The notes beneath the pieces were generated by a model. That model was not told the DNA's origin. It did no database searches and was given only the letters and a program-made list of their open reading frames with translations. The position numbers were made by a program, and so were the translations under genes. 64,000 bases of DNA, from assembly GCA_014904985.1 (NCBI GenBank), contig MU128962.1, positions 197,471-261,470 on the forward strand, in the 5' to 3' direction. Position 1 is the first letter of the stretch. The number at the start of each line of letters is the position of its first letter. This document shows, in pieces, positions 10,847-22,324 of this stretch. The stretch is from Hydnum rufescens UP504 (lineage: Eukaryota; Basidiomycota; Agaricomycetes; Cantharellales; Hydnaceae).

Positions 10847-13800
10847 ATGGTGCCTAGAGAATGGGCCGAGGGCACTTCCCAGTATGGCTGGCTCCATGCA
10901 CAGGGGCCTGCACACCAAGAGTCTATCAACACAAAGACTAGGGTTGCATTTCTTGAAAAGCTATATCACAACTGGTTTGAAATGTATCATTGGAGCCTTG
11001 CAACTAGAGAGGAGGTTGACAAAGCTCAGGTTTACACTGAGCCCACCGATGAGAATGACATTCTAGCAAAAAATAAAAAGATTGTTGCAAGAAAAGAGGT
11101 ATACTTATACTTCCCCTCCAAAAAACCTTGCTAATTCTATCCTTCATATCCAGTCTCTATCTCATTGGTTTACAAGCAGATATGATGACTCTGTCCACGT
11201 AAAATCCAAGGCTCAGACTCCAACTCCCTTTCCTTCTGTCTCTGCCCTCAATCTCTCCCTGAAGTCAAAACTGAAGACAGCAGCTGGGATGAAGCCCAAA
11301 ATGCTGCAGCTTGAACATGTTTATTTGGCAATGTAGTACAAGGAGAAGGTGAGGCCATTGGTACTGGCGTGTTGGGCCCATGACAAGGGCAAAATGGGAC
11401 CCAAGGGCAAACTTCTCTGTAAAATGTCCTCGAGCCAGGCACTGATGAAGGAGATCTGGGAGAAAGAAACATCTTCAGTTCGCACCTCTGTTGAGATGCA
11501 GCGTCAGGTCTGCTATGATGCTGTGGTGGCCAAATGGGAGCAAGCTCAATTGTCAAGCACTCAGACACCTGAGCAATATCAAAAGTAAGTCTTTGCGGCC
11601 ACCTCCATTATTAACAACACTAATGTTTTTTTCTCAGTGCCATTGATTATATGCACCCATTCCTTGAGCAGGTGGCAGAGATCGTTTCCATCAACACAGG
11701 CTTCGCGATAATGATCCTTTGTGGGGGTCCTTCACCCACAGCTAATGGCAATTTAGTCACAAGCCAGTGTGTATTAACACCATTGAGTGCACTTGAGCAG
11801 TTACTAATATTTGATCTAGTATCCATAGAGGCAAAACTGTAGAAGATCATCCTCTTGATTTCAGAAGTTTTGCCCATGAGCTATTCAATGATGCAATAAT
11901 GCCAAAATACAGCGAGTTTGTGAATGTGGTATACTGTAAGTATTCTTTCCTTGTGCTGCAATACAGATGCTAATTTATAGCCTTGATAGCAAAAGAAGTT
12001 TGTGATGCACAATCTTTATGGTCATTGAGATCTGGCAGCATAGGGATAGCCCCTGCCATCACTGATAGTGAGGATGTCGCTGTTATGGTCACAAATAGTG
12101 CACATTGTCCTCATGTCATGTCTCCCAATCACTCCTGCTCCCCTTCTCTTGATCATTCCTTTGGATTGGATGATGAAGGTAATGACCATGGTAGTGATGA
12201 TGAATGTGCTGTATTTGGCCTTGAGCTGGATACTGTTTCCCCAGCCTCTGCACTGTCCACTCAGCCTCAGGCTGGTATACTACCTTGTGCCTCACAAGTA
12301 CACAAACATGCCCTAGTGGTGGCCATTGCACCATTGTTGTCAAGCATGATCCCACAGTTGTTGGTGACTACATCCTTGTCGTCGTCAGGAGCTGTGGCTT
12401 CATCATTGCTGGGAATGCTTGCTGGGGCACATCCAACTCCTTCCATCTCAGCAATCACCATGTACTTGGGAATGCTTGATCCAACTCCTGCCATCTCAGC
12501 AATCACCACATACCCGGGAATGAATTCAGGAGTATATCCCACTCCTGCCATCTCATTCACAATCACCACCAACTCTGATGTCGATGAGAATTGCCCCAAA
12601 AGTGACATGCTACATCCTGCAAACAATCTGAAGAAATATGGCCAAAAGTGTAAGGCATGCTCATCTGATATATCAGCTGCATCACCCCCCCAATTGAGAA
12701 AGTGTGCAGGCATTAGGGGGTTTCACGCCGCAAGAATTTGGTGGGAATTGAGCTGGAATCAAGTTGAGAATCAGTTTTGGAATTAGTTGGGAATCTGGAT
12801 TCTAGCCTCACATTCTCAGGAATGTAATTTGAACTCAAGAGCTTGAATCAACATTCCGCAAATTCCAGCGGTCAAGAATTGATCTCTGGAATCCAGAACA
12901 CATAAGGGGCCAAGGGCTATGCAAGTGTGACTAATCAACTGTACAGTGCCAACACTTGTCTTTTTACTTCCCCGCTGCCATACCTTTCAGCCTGGGCCAC
13001 ACAGTATCCATGGAGGAGACCCACCCCTGAGCCTGTGTCCCATCCCCTTACCTCCTAGTCTGCCACAACATTGTATATACCTGCTCCTATTGGGACATAA
13101 AAGCTGCCACTGCCCATTTAGGGTTAGGGTCAGAAAATATATATACAAAAATCAAGTACAATCATGAGGTGTCAGAGTAGGAAAGAAATTTTCAATGACA
13201 GCAGGCACTTATAGTCTGCCAGCTGGGACCAAAGCCAGTCTGTGGGGGAACTAGTGGGTATAGAAAGGATGTCCCAGATATACAGGACAATCAGACAGCC
13301 ATGGGGGCTGGATGTGATGTCGGTAACATGGATGTAGTTGATGGACATGTGTAGATTCCATACAGGGTTTGAATTGCATTTCTTGGAATTCCAGTATGTA
13401 CAAGTCAAGGGGGGTTTCAGGCAACACCAAGAATTCACCTGGAATCAAGGCTGGAATTGCTGGATTCTGGATCAGATTCCAGCTCAATTCCAGCCTAAAT
13501 TCCAGCCAAATTCTTGCAGTATGAAACCCCCTATTGTGGACTTGGCATCCAAATCTCCAACATCATCTGAGTTGAGCACAAAACACCACGACAACATTCG
13601 CAAGCTGCCACCAGAAGTTGAAGAGTCAGAGAGTGGTTCTATCATCTTTCCTGACTCCATGAAATCAGCCTCAAAGTCCAGACACAGTGCTAGGCTGACT
13701 GTTGTTGATGAATCGAATACTGAGCCCCCAATGACCAAGTCGATGAAGTCCTCTTGTACCCAAAAATCCACACCTGTTGCCCATGATTTAGACAGCGATC

Positions 13801-14544
13801 CTCCCTCCTCTCCAGAGTCTCCCCCGTCACCACCCAAGATCATTGTGAAGTCTCACAAGAGTGTCCACAGGAGTGCCCACAAGTCAATGCCCACCATCAG
13901 CAATTTGGATGTGGACTTGCCTGTGAATGGGGCTACAGACACTTGCAATATCAATGCATCCATGGAGGCCCCACCTAAGTGGTATGGTCCCTTCCTGAAG
14001 CATGCTGCCTCCCTCGCATCATCCAAAGAATGGGGAGAGCTTCTTGCCAATTGGGCTATTTTTGAGGGTGATCTGGGCAACATAAAAGATGGTGTAAGTC
14101 CCTATGAAAAAAAACAGGAGTTTCATCACTAACCTTATTGTTATGTCTGCACAGAATGGAAGGTTCCCAGCAAAAGATCGTCCAGTTGCGGTCCATGACT
14201 AGATACAGCATGCTTGAAGCCTTACCTGGTTCCCTACGATGTTGCACTGCACTGCCTTGACTCTGCACAGTGGGAGTTGGAAGAAATGGTGGAAAGTGTG
14301 CCAACCAAGTTGGAGGATGGAGAAACCAGGTAACAAGGGATATATTTCTCCTGCTGCTGACTGTAAAGGTGATTGGTCCTCATTGCAGGTGGGTGGAACC
14401 AATGGCATGCTTTTGCATATCATGGCCTTGGCGTGGTGGGAGAATGTGAGTGTGAAACATGTGGAAGAGCAGAAAAAGTGGGCCCTTGCTGTTGAAGAAG
14501 TCTCTTGGGCGCTTGAATGCATGCACACGTCGCCCAAAAAATAA
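10847..14544 (+). pseudogene. Multi-exon gene of unknown function, decayed and split by a TIR element
   Basis: Conserved-looking segments follow one another on the plus strand. They are FLEKLYHNWFEMYHWSL and VYTEPTDENDILAK (10940-11080); LSHWFTSRYDD after an intron with GTATAC donor (11146 on); MLQLEHVYLAM, a TAG stop, then YKEKVRPLVLACWA (11300-11370); AVVAKWEQAQLSSTQTPEQY (11530-11580); an intron GTAAGT..CTCAG (11587-11638); AIDYMHPFLEQVAEIVS (from 11641); an intron GTAAGT..TTATAG (about 11937-11981); a low-complexity Pro/Ser part; the acidic/Ser region; WGELLANWAIFEGDLGN (14030-14075); an intron GTAAGT..CACAG; and WALAVEEVSWALECM at the end. From memory this matches an expanded agaricomycete family of unknown function, which I cannot name. 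At least three stops (TAG near 11335, TAG and TGA near 14200) and the insertion at 12716-13531 disable it. Confidence 0.6.
12716..13531. mobile_element. TIR element, 816 bp, with TA target duplication
   Basis: The ends are inverted copies (left GGGGGTTTCACGCCGCAAGA, right reading inward GGGGGTTTCATACTGCAAGA), followed on both sides by AATTTGG and repeats of GGAATTGAGCTGGAAT. TA stands outside both ends (12714-12715, 13532-13533). Taking out the element and one TA makes the flanking gene read KCAGI-IVDLASK in one frame. No transposase is encoded, so it is a non-autonomous element. TTAGGGTTAGGG at about 13117-13128 inside it is only two units and is not a telomere. Confidence 0.8.
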
Positions 14545-15038
14545 CTGCGTAATTTCCTTGCACTATCTAGCTAGTTTAGCTTCTTTTCATTTGTTTTGCT
14601 CACTTCACTGAATCCATCATTGTAATTTCATGAAAATTTCTTAGTCCCCCTATCTCTGGTGTTGAGTTGCTAAGCCTGAGCACAGCATGACCTCATCACA
14701 CATTTGCACTATATCTGGCAACCCCTCTTGCTATTCCCTCTTGTACAGGCTGGTCAGCCATATTTTACATCAATCTAAGGCACAAAACTGTGGCAGAATA
14801 GGTACCTATGGAGATCAATATATAGTTGGCCCAATGTGCACCCAAAATTGATTGATGATGGTACAGAGAACAATGTTGCACCCAAATCTGGGCCCAAGTG
14901 GGCTTAACTGGGCTCAACTGGACTCAACTGGCCCCAAATAGGTGACTTCCCGGGTTTTGCTGAACACAAGGAAGACTTGGGCCCAACTCAGAGCACTTAG
15001 CAGAATTCTGAACTTGCGCATAACACTGAGGATGAAGT
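14545..15038. other. No gene; short direct repeats
   Basis: Between two gene relics. Around 14890-14940 GGGCCCAAGTGGGCTTAAC and AACTGGGCTCAACTGGACTC are repeated imperfectly. Confidence 0.4.
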
Positions 15039-18000
15039 CTATAAATCTACCATTACATTGTCTTGTCCCTCTCCCTCAGACCAATCACCCTCACCAATCA
15101 GACGATCCAAGTCGCCTAGAAATCTGACATCCTCTAACTCTGCAACCAGCTCTAGCTCAACCCCATCATCATCATCAGAGCTCGTGTCCCCATCCTCATC
15201 TCTTTCCCCCAGCTGTGGGATGCCTTGTAGGGCTTTCCTGCATGTCCAAGGATGGTTGACAGGTGGTGGCATTGAAATCCAACTCCAATCTACTGCGCCC
15301 ACAGGAATAGTAATTGTAGCAAGGCTGCGTTCCCATGTCTTCATCCTGTTAAAGAGAACATGTAAGTGAAGCAATGCAAAGAATGCTACATCATCATCTT
15401 TGTGGACATTATAATAAGCTTCCAAATCAGGAAAGAGTATTGAAGACTCACACCATTGCTGAACTTGAATACGTTGTGGACTGCTTCATATTCCTCAACA
15501 AACCAAGCGTGAAGGTTTGAATACTCAACATCACATCGGCGAAGCTCTTCTTGACAACTTTTGACCTCCTGGGCCACCCTAATTCCATCCCAAACCTCCT
15601 TATTAGCAAGCCACAAAGGAATCTCCCCCCCCTCGAAGTCCACCATGTCGGCATTCTCCCAAATGTCCTGATTGACGTCCAAATTGAATAATCCCTCCAT
15701 CACAAGCTCCAGTGGAACATATGCATCCCTCCATACACCATTCTTCCCTCGCTCCTTCAGCATTTCCTTCCGCTTGGCATTGTATTTGTGGACTGTAGCC
15801 TTGATTCCTGGGGCATGCTGTTTAACTGCCTTTTTGACATGGCTCTTGGTTTTCTGATCTGGAGTCTGATCAATTATAGGCATGAAATCGGATGTAAAAT
15901 TTTGCACACATACCCATGGCCCAACTTGCATGTGCATGCTCTAAGTTAGCAAGCTCAAATTTGTGAGCACAGAGTTTTGTGATTAGCTGGTCATGAAGGA
16001 CACAGATATTGAGTTGTAGGTTGATCCATTTGTCCTTCTTGAGGTTGGCAAGATGGTCTGCTGATGCACGGTCTTCAAGTCGAAGTGCCTTGGTTTTCCT
16101 TGCAATATTGTCTTCAAGTTGTGATATAGTGTCTTGGGCCATCTTCACCCTCTCCTTCCACTCCTCATGTAAAGCCTGCCCCCAACACTATCATCCACTG
16201 CCAAACTCCCTAATTCCTTCAAGAGGTGTACAAGTATTGCATGTTGGGATTGGACCGTCATCTCAAGGGATAGAATTTGCTCTATCACTCGTGTTCCCTT
16301 TGTTTTTGATTGCCCTAAGACAGCCAATGATTACTATCATGATAAAGCATACACAAATAATCTACTCACAATCAACGGACTTGGTTTGGAACTCCTGCTG
16401 TTCATTGAACTGCACAAGGAGCCCTTCCACATCCAACCCATGGGGATGCTTCCCCACAGCCATCAAGCTTCACCAAGCCACTCATCAGCTCGACGGATCC
16501 AGTCACACAACCACCTTCCCATCCCCTCATGTTTCATCTCAAGGATGTGCTCAGCTTGGCGATCAAGAATGAAAAGACGATGGTGATGCTAGAAGAAAAA
16601 CTTGGTAAGGAATACAGGTAACATTCAAATGCAATCACCAACTCCAACTCACACCTGCAACACAGAGACCTGGGATAAGCTTCCGAAGATCACTCCAGAA
16701 GCGCTCACACCCCTCTCCATTAGATAAACCCCACATCGCAGCCTTCTGAGGGTGATACCACAATTGGCATGCCCATTGGTGTCCATAGGCATGAATATTG
16801 AGATGGAAAATTTGAGTCAATGCAGATATTCAGGCATGAGGTCCCATTTTTGAAGTGTCCTATGCATCTGACACCCAATATTGTAGAGAACTCCAACTCT
16901 CCAATGGTTAGGAATTGACTCCATCAAGGCAGATATGAGAGCAAGGGCATAGAACTGTTTTTCACCAGCTGTTTTCAGGTTCGCCAGTACCAGGGGATGA
17001 TCATGACGACAGAGCAAGGCCATCACACCAGTCGAGTCAAAATACGTGGATGATGCCTTGATACGGTCACCATCGGCAGCCACAAAGGAGTCTCTACAGG
17101 CATCATAAGTCGCATTGGGTAAGTTCATGCCTGGTTCAATCTCATCAGGCCGTCCTCCACCCATCAAATCACCCTCAGTCTCCTCCATCTTGCCAGCTTT
17201 CCGCTTATGACCCATCTTTGGTTTGGATGGTCGCAAAACCTCAACCCTCTCTTCCCACTCCCGTATCTGCACTTCACTGAGGAAGATTGTTCTTGGTGAG
17301 ACAACTTTAGGATCCAAAGATCCTGGTAGGCCCACAAACTCCTTTCTTCTATCTTTGTCCCTGTTCCTCTTCAACTGGAAGTTGGCATCGAGGCACACAA
17401 TGAGATGGACTCCAGGTATTACTATATCCAGATCACCACCAAAGCAAAGGGGCAGGCATCGCGGAGATTGGTGCTGGTCTTTCTCGAGGTGGAGGGGTTG
17501 ATGGGTGACTGATATCATCATGTGCGATTTGAATGTGACCAGCCAACATCTGCACATTTGCATACTCTCGCCCATGAACAGGCATCTCATCATTGAGAGC
17601 CCTGAACATCGCAGTAGTCTTCTCCCTTGCATCATCAATGATTTTACCCATCTCCCCATCCACCAGTTGCATCAGAACTTGATACTGGGAAAGGGCAGAT
17701 GAAAATCAACGTCGCAGAGCATCTCTGGTAGCAAATTCATGGCCACAGTTCTTGAGGTATTTCATTATTGTAGTGGCCCATGCTCTTTCATTAGGTGCAG
17801 CAAGGACGAAAAGGGTAGAGACAAGCTTGAGCATGTCCAGGCTCACAGCAAGCATAGGATAGACTGGTGAGCAAGGGAAGTACCCCATCTGCACCAGCTG
17901 TTGTGGGGCTGGGCGGCAGGTGCAGACAGCGATATCAACATCACAAAGAGCTAGATTGAAGTTGTAAGCATAAACAAACAGGCGTCAGCTATAAGTAATG

Positions 18001-18549
18001 GAGAGTGAGCACACCTTCAATCGATACACACACAACCTTCAGAGGCCAGTGATGACTGGAGCAGGAGCATGTGCTATTATCAGTCCCCCTTTGCAAGGCA
18101 GGTGTCTGTCACGACAACATTTGCTCACGCTTCCACTGCATGAAGGGTCTAATGAGAGCAGGAAGGACAGTTTGGCTCCAGCGAGTGGCTTGCGCATGTT
18201 TGTGTCTCGCATGCCTCAACTCTTTTGCTAGATAGTGCATGTGTGTCTCAGGGACCAAATAGGGATCATAGTCCAGATTCAGTGGGTACATTGCTGCGAA
18301 ATCAGAAGGAATGGCATGGTGGAGATCCTTGGATTGTGGAGTACCTTGTGTAGATACACTACAATCCCCTGTATATATGGGTCCTGAGGGGCCTTGACCA
18401 ATAATTTTGGCCTTTGGAAATCGTGCTCGACTGGGACGTTTACTGGATTTAGCAGACAGACCTGAAGACTTTACTGGTGGGGTGATGGGGGATGGGAGGG
18501 ATGGTGTAGTCGGCTGGCTTGGTCCTCCTCTCTTTCCTTTGTTGGCCAT
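15039..18549 (-). pseudogene. KDZ transposase (copy 2), nearly complete but interrupted
   Basis: Reading leftwards from an ATG at 18549: basic, Pro-rich N-terminus; QATRWSQTVLPALIRPFMQW (about 18190-18130); a TGA at 18111-18109; CSCSSHHWPLKVVCVS; an intron GTGTGC..CTAG (18014-17951); CTCRPAPQQLVQMGYFPCSP (about 17930-17870); a TGA at 17708-17706; CLPLCFGGD, VCLDANFQLKRNRDKDRRKE; the KDZ blocks CRDSFVAADGDRIKASSTYF, TGVMALLCRHDHPL, AGEKQFYALALI and RVGVLYNIGCQMHRTL (17100-16850); a one-base frameshift near 16817; HAYGHQWACQLWYHP and GLSNGEGCERFWSDLRKLIP (16800-16660); an intron GTGTGAGT..CTAG (16654-16589); the coiled-coil region; and the C-terminal GLFNLDVNQDIWENADMV (about 15695-15640). Both stops lie where CGA would fit the frame. 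It is a different subtype from copy 1. Confidence 0.85.
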
Positions 18550-18576
18550 AGACAGGAGGCAAAATCAATGCAAAGA

Positions 18577-18935
18577 GTCAGACAGAATACCAGACGCAAG
18601 AGAAAGTCGACGTCTAGCACTGAACTTGATGAGTGCCTTGTATAGTGCCAGACAAAATACCAGATGTGAGAGAAAGTCGATGTCTAGCACTGAACTTAGC
18701 AAGTGCCTTTTGTGTACTGCCAGACAAGATACCAGACACAAGAGAAAGTCGATGTCTAGCACTGAAATTAGCAAATGCCTTTTGTATACTGCCAGACAAG
18801 ATACCAGACATGAAAGAAAATCAATGTCTGGCACTGAACTTGACAAATGCCTTCCTAGGCTAATAGTGATGCTGAACAGGATCAGATGTCAGAGAGTGCC
18901 GACGTCTGATACTGAACATGGCAAGAGTTCTGCAT
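18577..18935. repeat. Five tandem 72-bp repeats upstream of KDZ copy 2
   Basis: Units start at 18577, 18647, 18719, 18791 and 18862. Unit 3 is exactly 72 bp (GCCAGACAAGATACCAGACA ... CTTTTGTATACT). The core AGTCGATGTCTAGCACTGAA is kept in the first three, slightly changed in the fourth and degenerate in the fifth. The array begins 28 bp upstream of the transposase ATG, where a subterminal or promoter region would be. The unit length is a multiple of three, so several frames stay open by chance. Confidence 0.82.
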
Positions 18936-19259
18936 TGGTACAATAAAAATGCTATAGTGATGAAACTTGATTGAACTTCTACACTTACTGATTCATGAAA
19001 GACACATGGATTCAGGGAGGACAAAACAGGTCACCGCAGTGAGCGACAGGGAGGCAAAAAAGCACGAGATACGGAATTTACTGTTGGGTGGCTCGAAGCT
19101 GTCCAACTTGGGAGGCACTTCATGGCAATGACCTGTGCTATGGGTCCCAGGTTATCTTCTTTTTTTTGAGAGGGCATATCAAACAAAATCATTATTGTGT
19201 ACATGATATATACAAAGCATTTTTTTTGAGCAGAAGGCAAGACGAACGACAATGAGAAA
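18936..19259. other. No gene recognised
   Basis: Short poly-T/poly-A stretches only (for example near 19160 and 19222); no motif seen. Confidence 0.35.
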
Positions 19260-19934
19260 CTAGGTGCCACCAAGCTGTGTGTTTTCTACAATGGTATTCA
19301 GGGCCGCCAAAATATTTCCAAGCACAAGGCACACTTCATCCCTCGACTGGGTCATCACCTCTAGCACCTCCGTGACCTCCTGGAGCTCTATCTCCAAAGA
19401 AATGATTCGATTCGATAGCATGGTGCTAGAGACAGAAGGATGGGGGGATGGTTGCGCCAAGGGGAGAGAGGTCGATTGTGGGAATGACACTTGGGGGAAC
19501 GATGATTGTGGGAATGATGATTGCGGGAACGGTGATTGAGGGAACGACGATGGAGAGAATGATGACTGCAGTAACAATGATTGTGGCAATGCTGATTTGG
19601 GGACGGATGACTGGGGGATGGACGACTGGGGGACAAACGACTGGGGGACAGACAACTGGGGGACAGACAACTGGGGACGGACAACTGGGGACGGACAACT
19701 GGGGGACGGACAACTGGGGGACGGACAACTGGGGACGGACAACTGGGGGACGGACAACTGGGGGACGGACAACTGGGGGACGGACAACTGGGGGACGGAC
19801 AACTGGGGGACAGACGATTGGGGAGTTCCCCTCATCTGAAAGTCTTCAGGCTGGGGGGTGGGGGGTTCAGACGTGCCACAATGATTGGACCAGCCTAAAG
19901 AAACAACGTAGATTAGTTGCAATCTATATTTCAC
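19260..19934 (-). CDS. Pro/Ser-rich repeat protein with C-terminal coiled coil, unknown function
   Basis: A 224-codon ORF. After about 35 residues comes a long low-complexity tract of PQLSV pentapeptides that turns into SFPQS-type repeats (about residues 35-150). The last 60 residues (MLSNRIISLEIELQEVTEVL...) have the heptad character of a coiled coil. The pentapeptide tract is encoded by a 15-bp minisatellite; some units are 14 bp, so the frame slips from PQLSV to SCPSP and back. No domain is recognised, and introns or an alternative start cannot be excluded. It may be a fragment of a transposon-associated protein rather than a working gene. Confidence 0.45.
   Translation of the reverse strand: MKYRLQLIYVVSLGWSNHCGTSEPPTPQPEDFQMRGTPQSSVPQLSVPQLSVPQLSVPQLSVPQLSVPSCPSPSCPSPSCPSPVVRPQLSVPQLSVPQSFVPQSSIPQSSVPKSALPQSLLLQSSFSPSSFPQSPFPQSSFPQSSFPQVSFPQSTSLPLAQPSPHPSVSSTMLSNRIISLEIELQEVTEVLEVMTQSRDEVCLVLGNILAALNTIVENTQLGGT
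19595..19827. repeat. 15-bp minisatellite (ACTGGGGGACGGACA)
   Basis: About 15 tandem copies of ACTGGGGGACGGACA, with 14-bp variants that lack one G. Units are most uniform on the right (19680-19810) and degenerate leftwards (GACGACTGGGGGACAAAC). The array is coding in the minus-strand ORF around it. Confidence 0.85.
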
Positions 19935-20639
19935 AATGATTCATAGTGATATGTATGCCAGAAGCGACATCCCCCATTTTCGCACTTCCAAAACCATTGC
20001 CCCATGTTTTGGCGAGTCCACGAACAAAGCAAAAGAGCTAATGACAGAAAGAAAGATTAATGTTTGGGGATGATACAACCTTTAGTACTTATGAGAGTTA
20101 CCACAGTAACAGACAAACCTCCCCTCCACAAAATAGGGCCAGTCATTTGGCATTTTTGTCATGAAGGTAAGTATCTATGTGGTATCCAGCTCCATGGGTC
20201 AGGGATGCTTCGAATGCCAGCAAAAGTGGGATCCCTACAGAACATGTGTGTTGCGATGACAGGACACCGAACACCAGTGAGACCAGCATTCAGTACTGAG
20301 CAGCAAATGGCGTATAGAGACGCGGTTACAGTCTTAAGGAGGTCCAGAGGTTGGTGCTGTGCCAACCCTCCAGTTCCCATTTTTTGTTTGTTGCATCTCT
20401 CAAATCGTATGGTTGCAGACAAAAGGCACGGATATTCCTGATTAACTCACTGCAGAGGTACAGTGTACCTACGCTAATTGCTGGACTCCATAAGCTCGAT
20501 GCCACTCAAGTGTGGGAAGAATTTTGGCAGTTAGCATGACAATGGCGTTACCGTTCACTGGTAAGTATTATCCTCTAGATACATCCACACAAAAAGACTC
20601 TTTTTGCATTAGTTTATGCTTTAACTGACATTATACTAG
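19935..20639. other. No recognisable gene
   Basis: A 125-codon plus ORF at 20064-20441 has no motif I can identify. ATGGCGTTACCGTTCACTGGTAAGTATTA at about 20542 resembles an ATG followed by a splice donor, but no matching N-terminal enzyme sequence follows. Confidence 0.3.
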
Positions 20640-21461
20640 GTCATTGCCTGAACCGGAACTGGGAAATGAACACCCCAAACAACAATCCGTGGAACGAGAA
20701 TACGCCAAACAATGACTGGCTGAGTACGACACACTCCCTTAGTCTGTACGATATTAGTGGGGCTCCTGGCATCGCTGCCAATATGAGCCATGTTGCTACT
20801 GCTGGAGAAGTCAATTGGTATATATCGGAGAAGCTTGGAAATGCACTCCAGGGAACCAAGATCGTCATCATTGCTGCTGGCATCCCACAGAAGTCAAACA
20901 TTGTGCAGGTCAATTTATTCAACACCAATGCGCCTATCGTCCGGGACCTCGCTCAGGCCATTGGTGAGGATGCCCCTGAGGCACATATTCTCATCACCTC
21001 CAGTTCATCCTCTCTCTTGCACTATACTTGATCCCTCTGTCAATTTTTATATACATAGATCCTGTGAACTCCACCATCTCGATCGTCACTGAAGTCCTGA
21101 AGAAGGCAAGCAAGTTCAACCCCACAAAGGTGTGGTATCACCACTCTTGGTGTCGTTTGCCTTCTTGTCTACTCTGGTGGCGACAAGGGAGTGATCACAC
21201 TGTCCTTCATCAAGTCTCCTCTTTACGAGAGCGAGGGTGTCACATGCTTCCCTAGCAATGAGTGTAAGCAGTCCACTAGCCCCTATTTGCAACCTACGTT
21301 TTTGATTTTTATTATTATTTCTTCCCTACTTGCAGCCAGAAGGACTCACCAAGATTCACCTGTTGGGCTAGCTTTCTGCCAAGGAGGAGAAACGTATCCA
21401 GGCTGCTCTCCCTGAATTGAAGAAAAACATCGAGAAGGGTGTCAACTTCCTCAGCGCTTAG
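20640..21461 (+). pseudogene. Malate dehydrogenase pseudogene, internally deleted
   Basis: NAD-dependent malate dehydrogenase interconverts malate and oxaloacetate. Recognisable parts in order: LSLYDISGAPGIAANMSHV (20740-20795); ALQGTKIVIIAAGIPQKS (20845-20900); LFNTNAPIVRDLAQAIGEDA and APEAHILI (20918-20995); after a probable intron, PVNSTISIVTEVLKKASKFN (21062-21120) and GITTLGVV in a shifted frame; SPLYESEG (about 21208-21230); and the C-terminus AALPELKKNIEKGVNFLSA ending at 21461. The N-terminal glycine-rich NAD loop is missing, and so is everything between GITTLGVV and the SPLY motif, including the catalytic His region. A TAG interrupts LLG-LSAKEEK near 21371. It cannot be functional. 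Confidence 0.86.
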
Positions 21462-22165
21462 AACTAGATTTGACTTTTACCAGCCAGTTTGTGAGCTATA
21501 TAATCAGATCATTGCTAGAGCCAGTCGTGTGAAAGCCACATGATCGCCTGCACCAATGGTGGCCCCAACAACCCGCACAATGTGACAATGGAGTAAGATG
21601 TTCCAATAATGTGCCAAAAACCTGCATGGTGGTGTGTGCGCAGGTGAGCCCCTTAGGCAAGCAGGAGTGTGTACTCTAAATAAGTTGTGATAATAATAGG
21701 GTGTTTCACGATAGAACTCAAATGAACCCAAAAACAGCATTTTCAAGGCCAACTGAATTGGTTTTGTGCACATTTTTGCCTCATTTTTGTTATCGTGAAA
21801 GACCCTAATTCAACAATAGATAATTAGATATTACATAGTATGATTGGTGTGCTCCCCAGTGTGATAACGCCTGTGGATAAATTTGGATCCATAACAAAAC
21901 TGGGATGTGCAAAGCGACCCCAGTGGGGTCGTGCTAATTGCCAAAAATGATGTGGTTGGCTCGACTGCCAAAGTTGACTTGACTTGGGTTGACTCGACTC
22001 AAGCCAATGACTTGTATATTTTATACCATGAATTAGGCTGAATCTGGATCAAGTCCTTTCAACAAAAGACTTGGCTCGACTTGGCTATTTCAAAGGGTGC
22101 CTTTTCATAGTTTGCCAGGATCCGTGACACATGACACCATGCCTGGGGTTCAGTTCATGAGTGCC
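21462..22165. other. No gene; CpG-poor sequence with TTGACTTGG-type repeats
   Basis: Around 21955-22095 variants of GACTTGACTTGGGTTGACTC recur. Nothing coding is recognised. Confidence 0.4.
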
Positions 22166-22284
22166 CCTGTGACCTGTGACTGAACCTACCACAGGTTCGG
22201 TCACAGGTCACAGGATTCTACTCAGTGGTTTTTGAACCCGTGGGGGAGGTCAAAAAATCCCCCGTGGGACCCCATGCAATAGCC
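22166..22284. mobile_element. Short relic related to the end of the 46.9-52.2 kb element
   Basis: It ends GTGGGACCCCATGCAATAGCC, close to the right terminus of the large element (ACCCCATGCAATACCC). It also contains a 22-bp stem hairpin (CCTGTGACCTGTGACTGAAC ... GTTCGGTCACAGGTCACAGG, one mismatch, 22166-22214) that echoes the CCCCTGTGACTCATGGGGG sequence near the large element's left end. The opposite terminus was not found, so this is a truncated or diverged relative. Confidence 0.5.
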
Positions 22285-22324
22285 TAAACTGAAATGTATT
22301 AAACCACTAGAATTATACATGGGT

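Noticed and set aside
13110..13132. Telomere-like TTAGGGTTAGGG
   Set aside because: Only two units, inside a TIR element.
20064..20441. 125-codon plus-strand ORF as a gene
   Set aside because: No motif, and it has a competing antisense ORF of similar length; probably chance.
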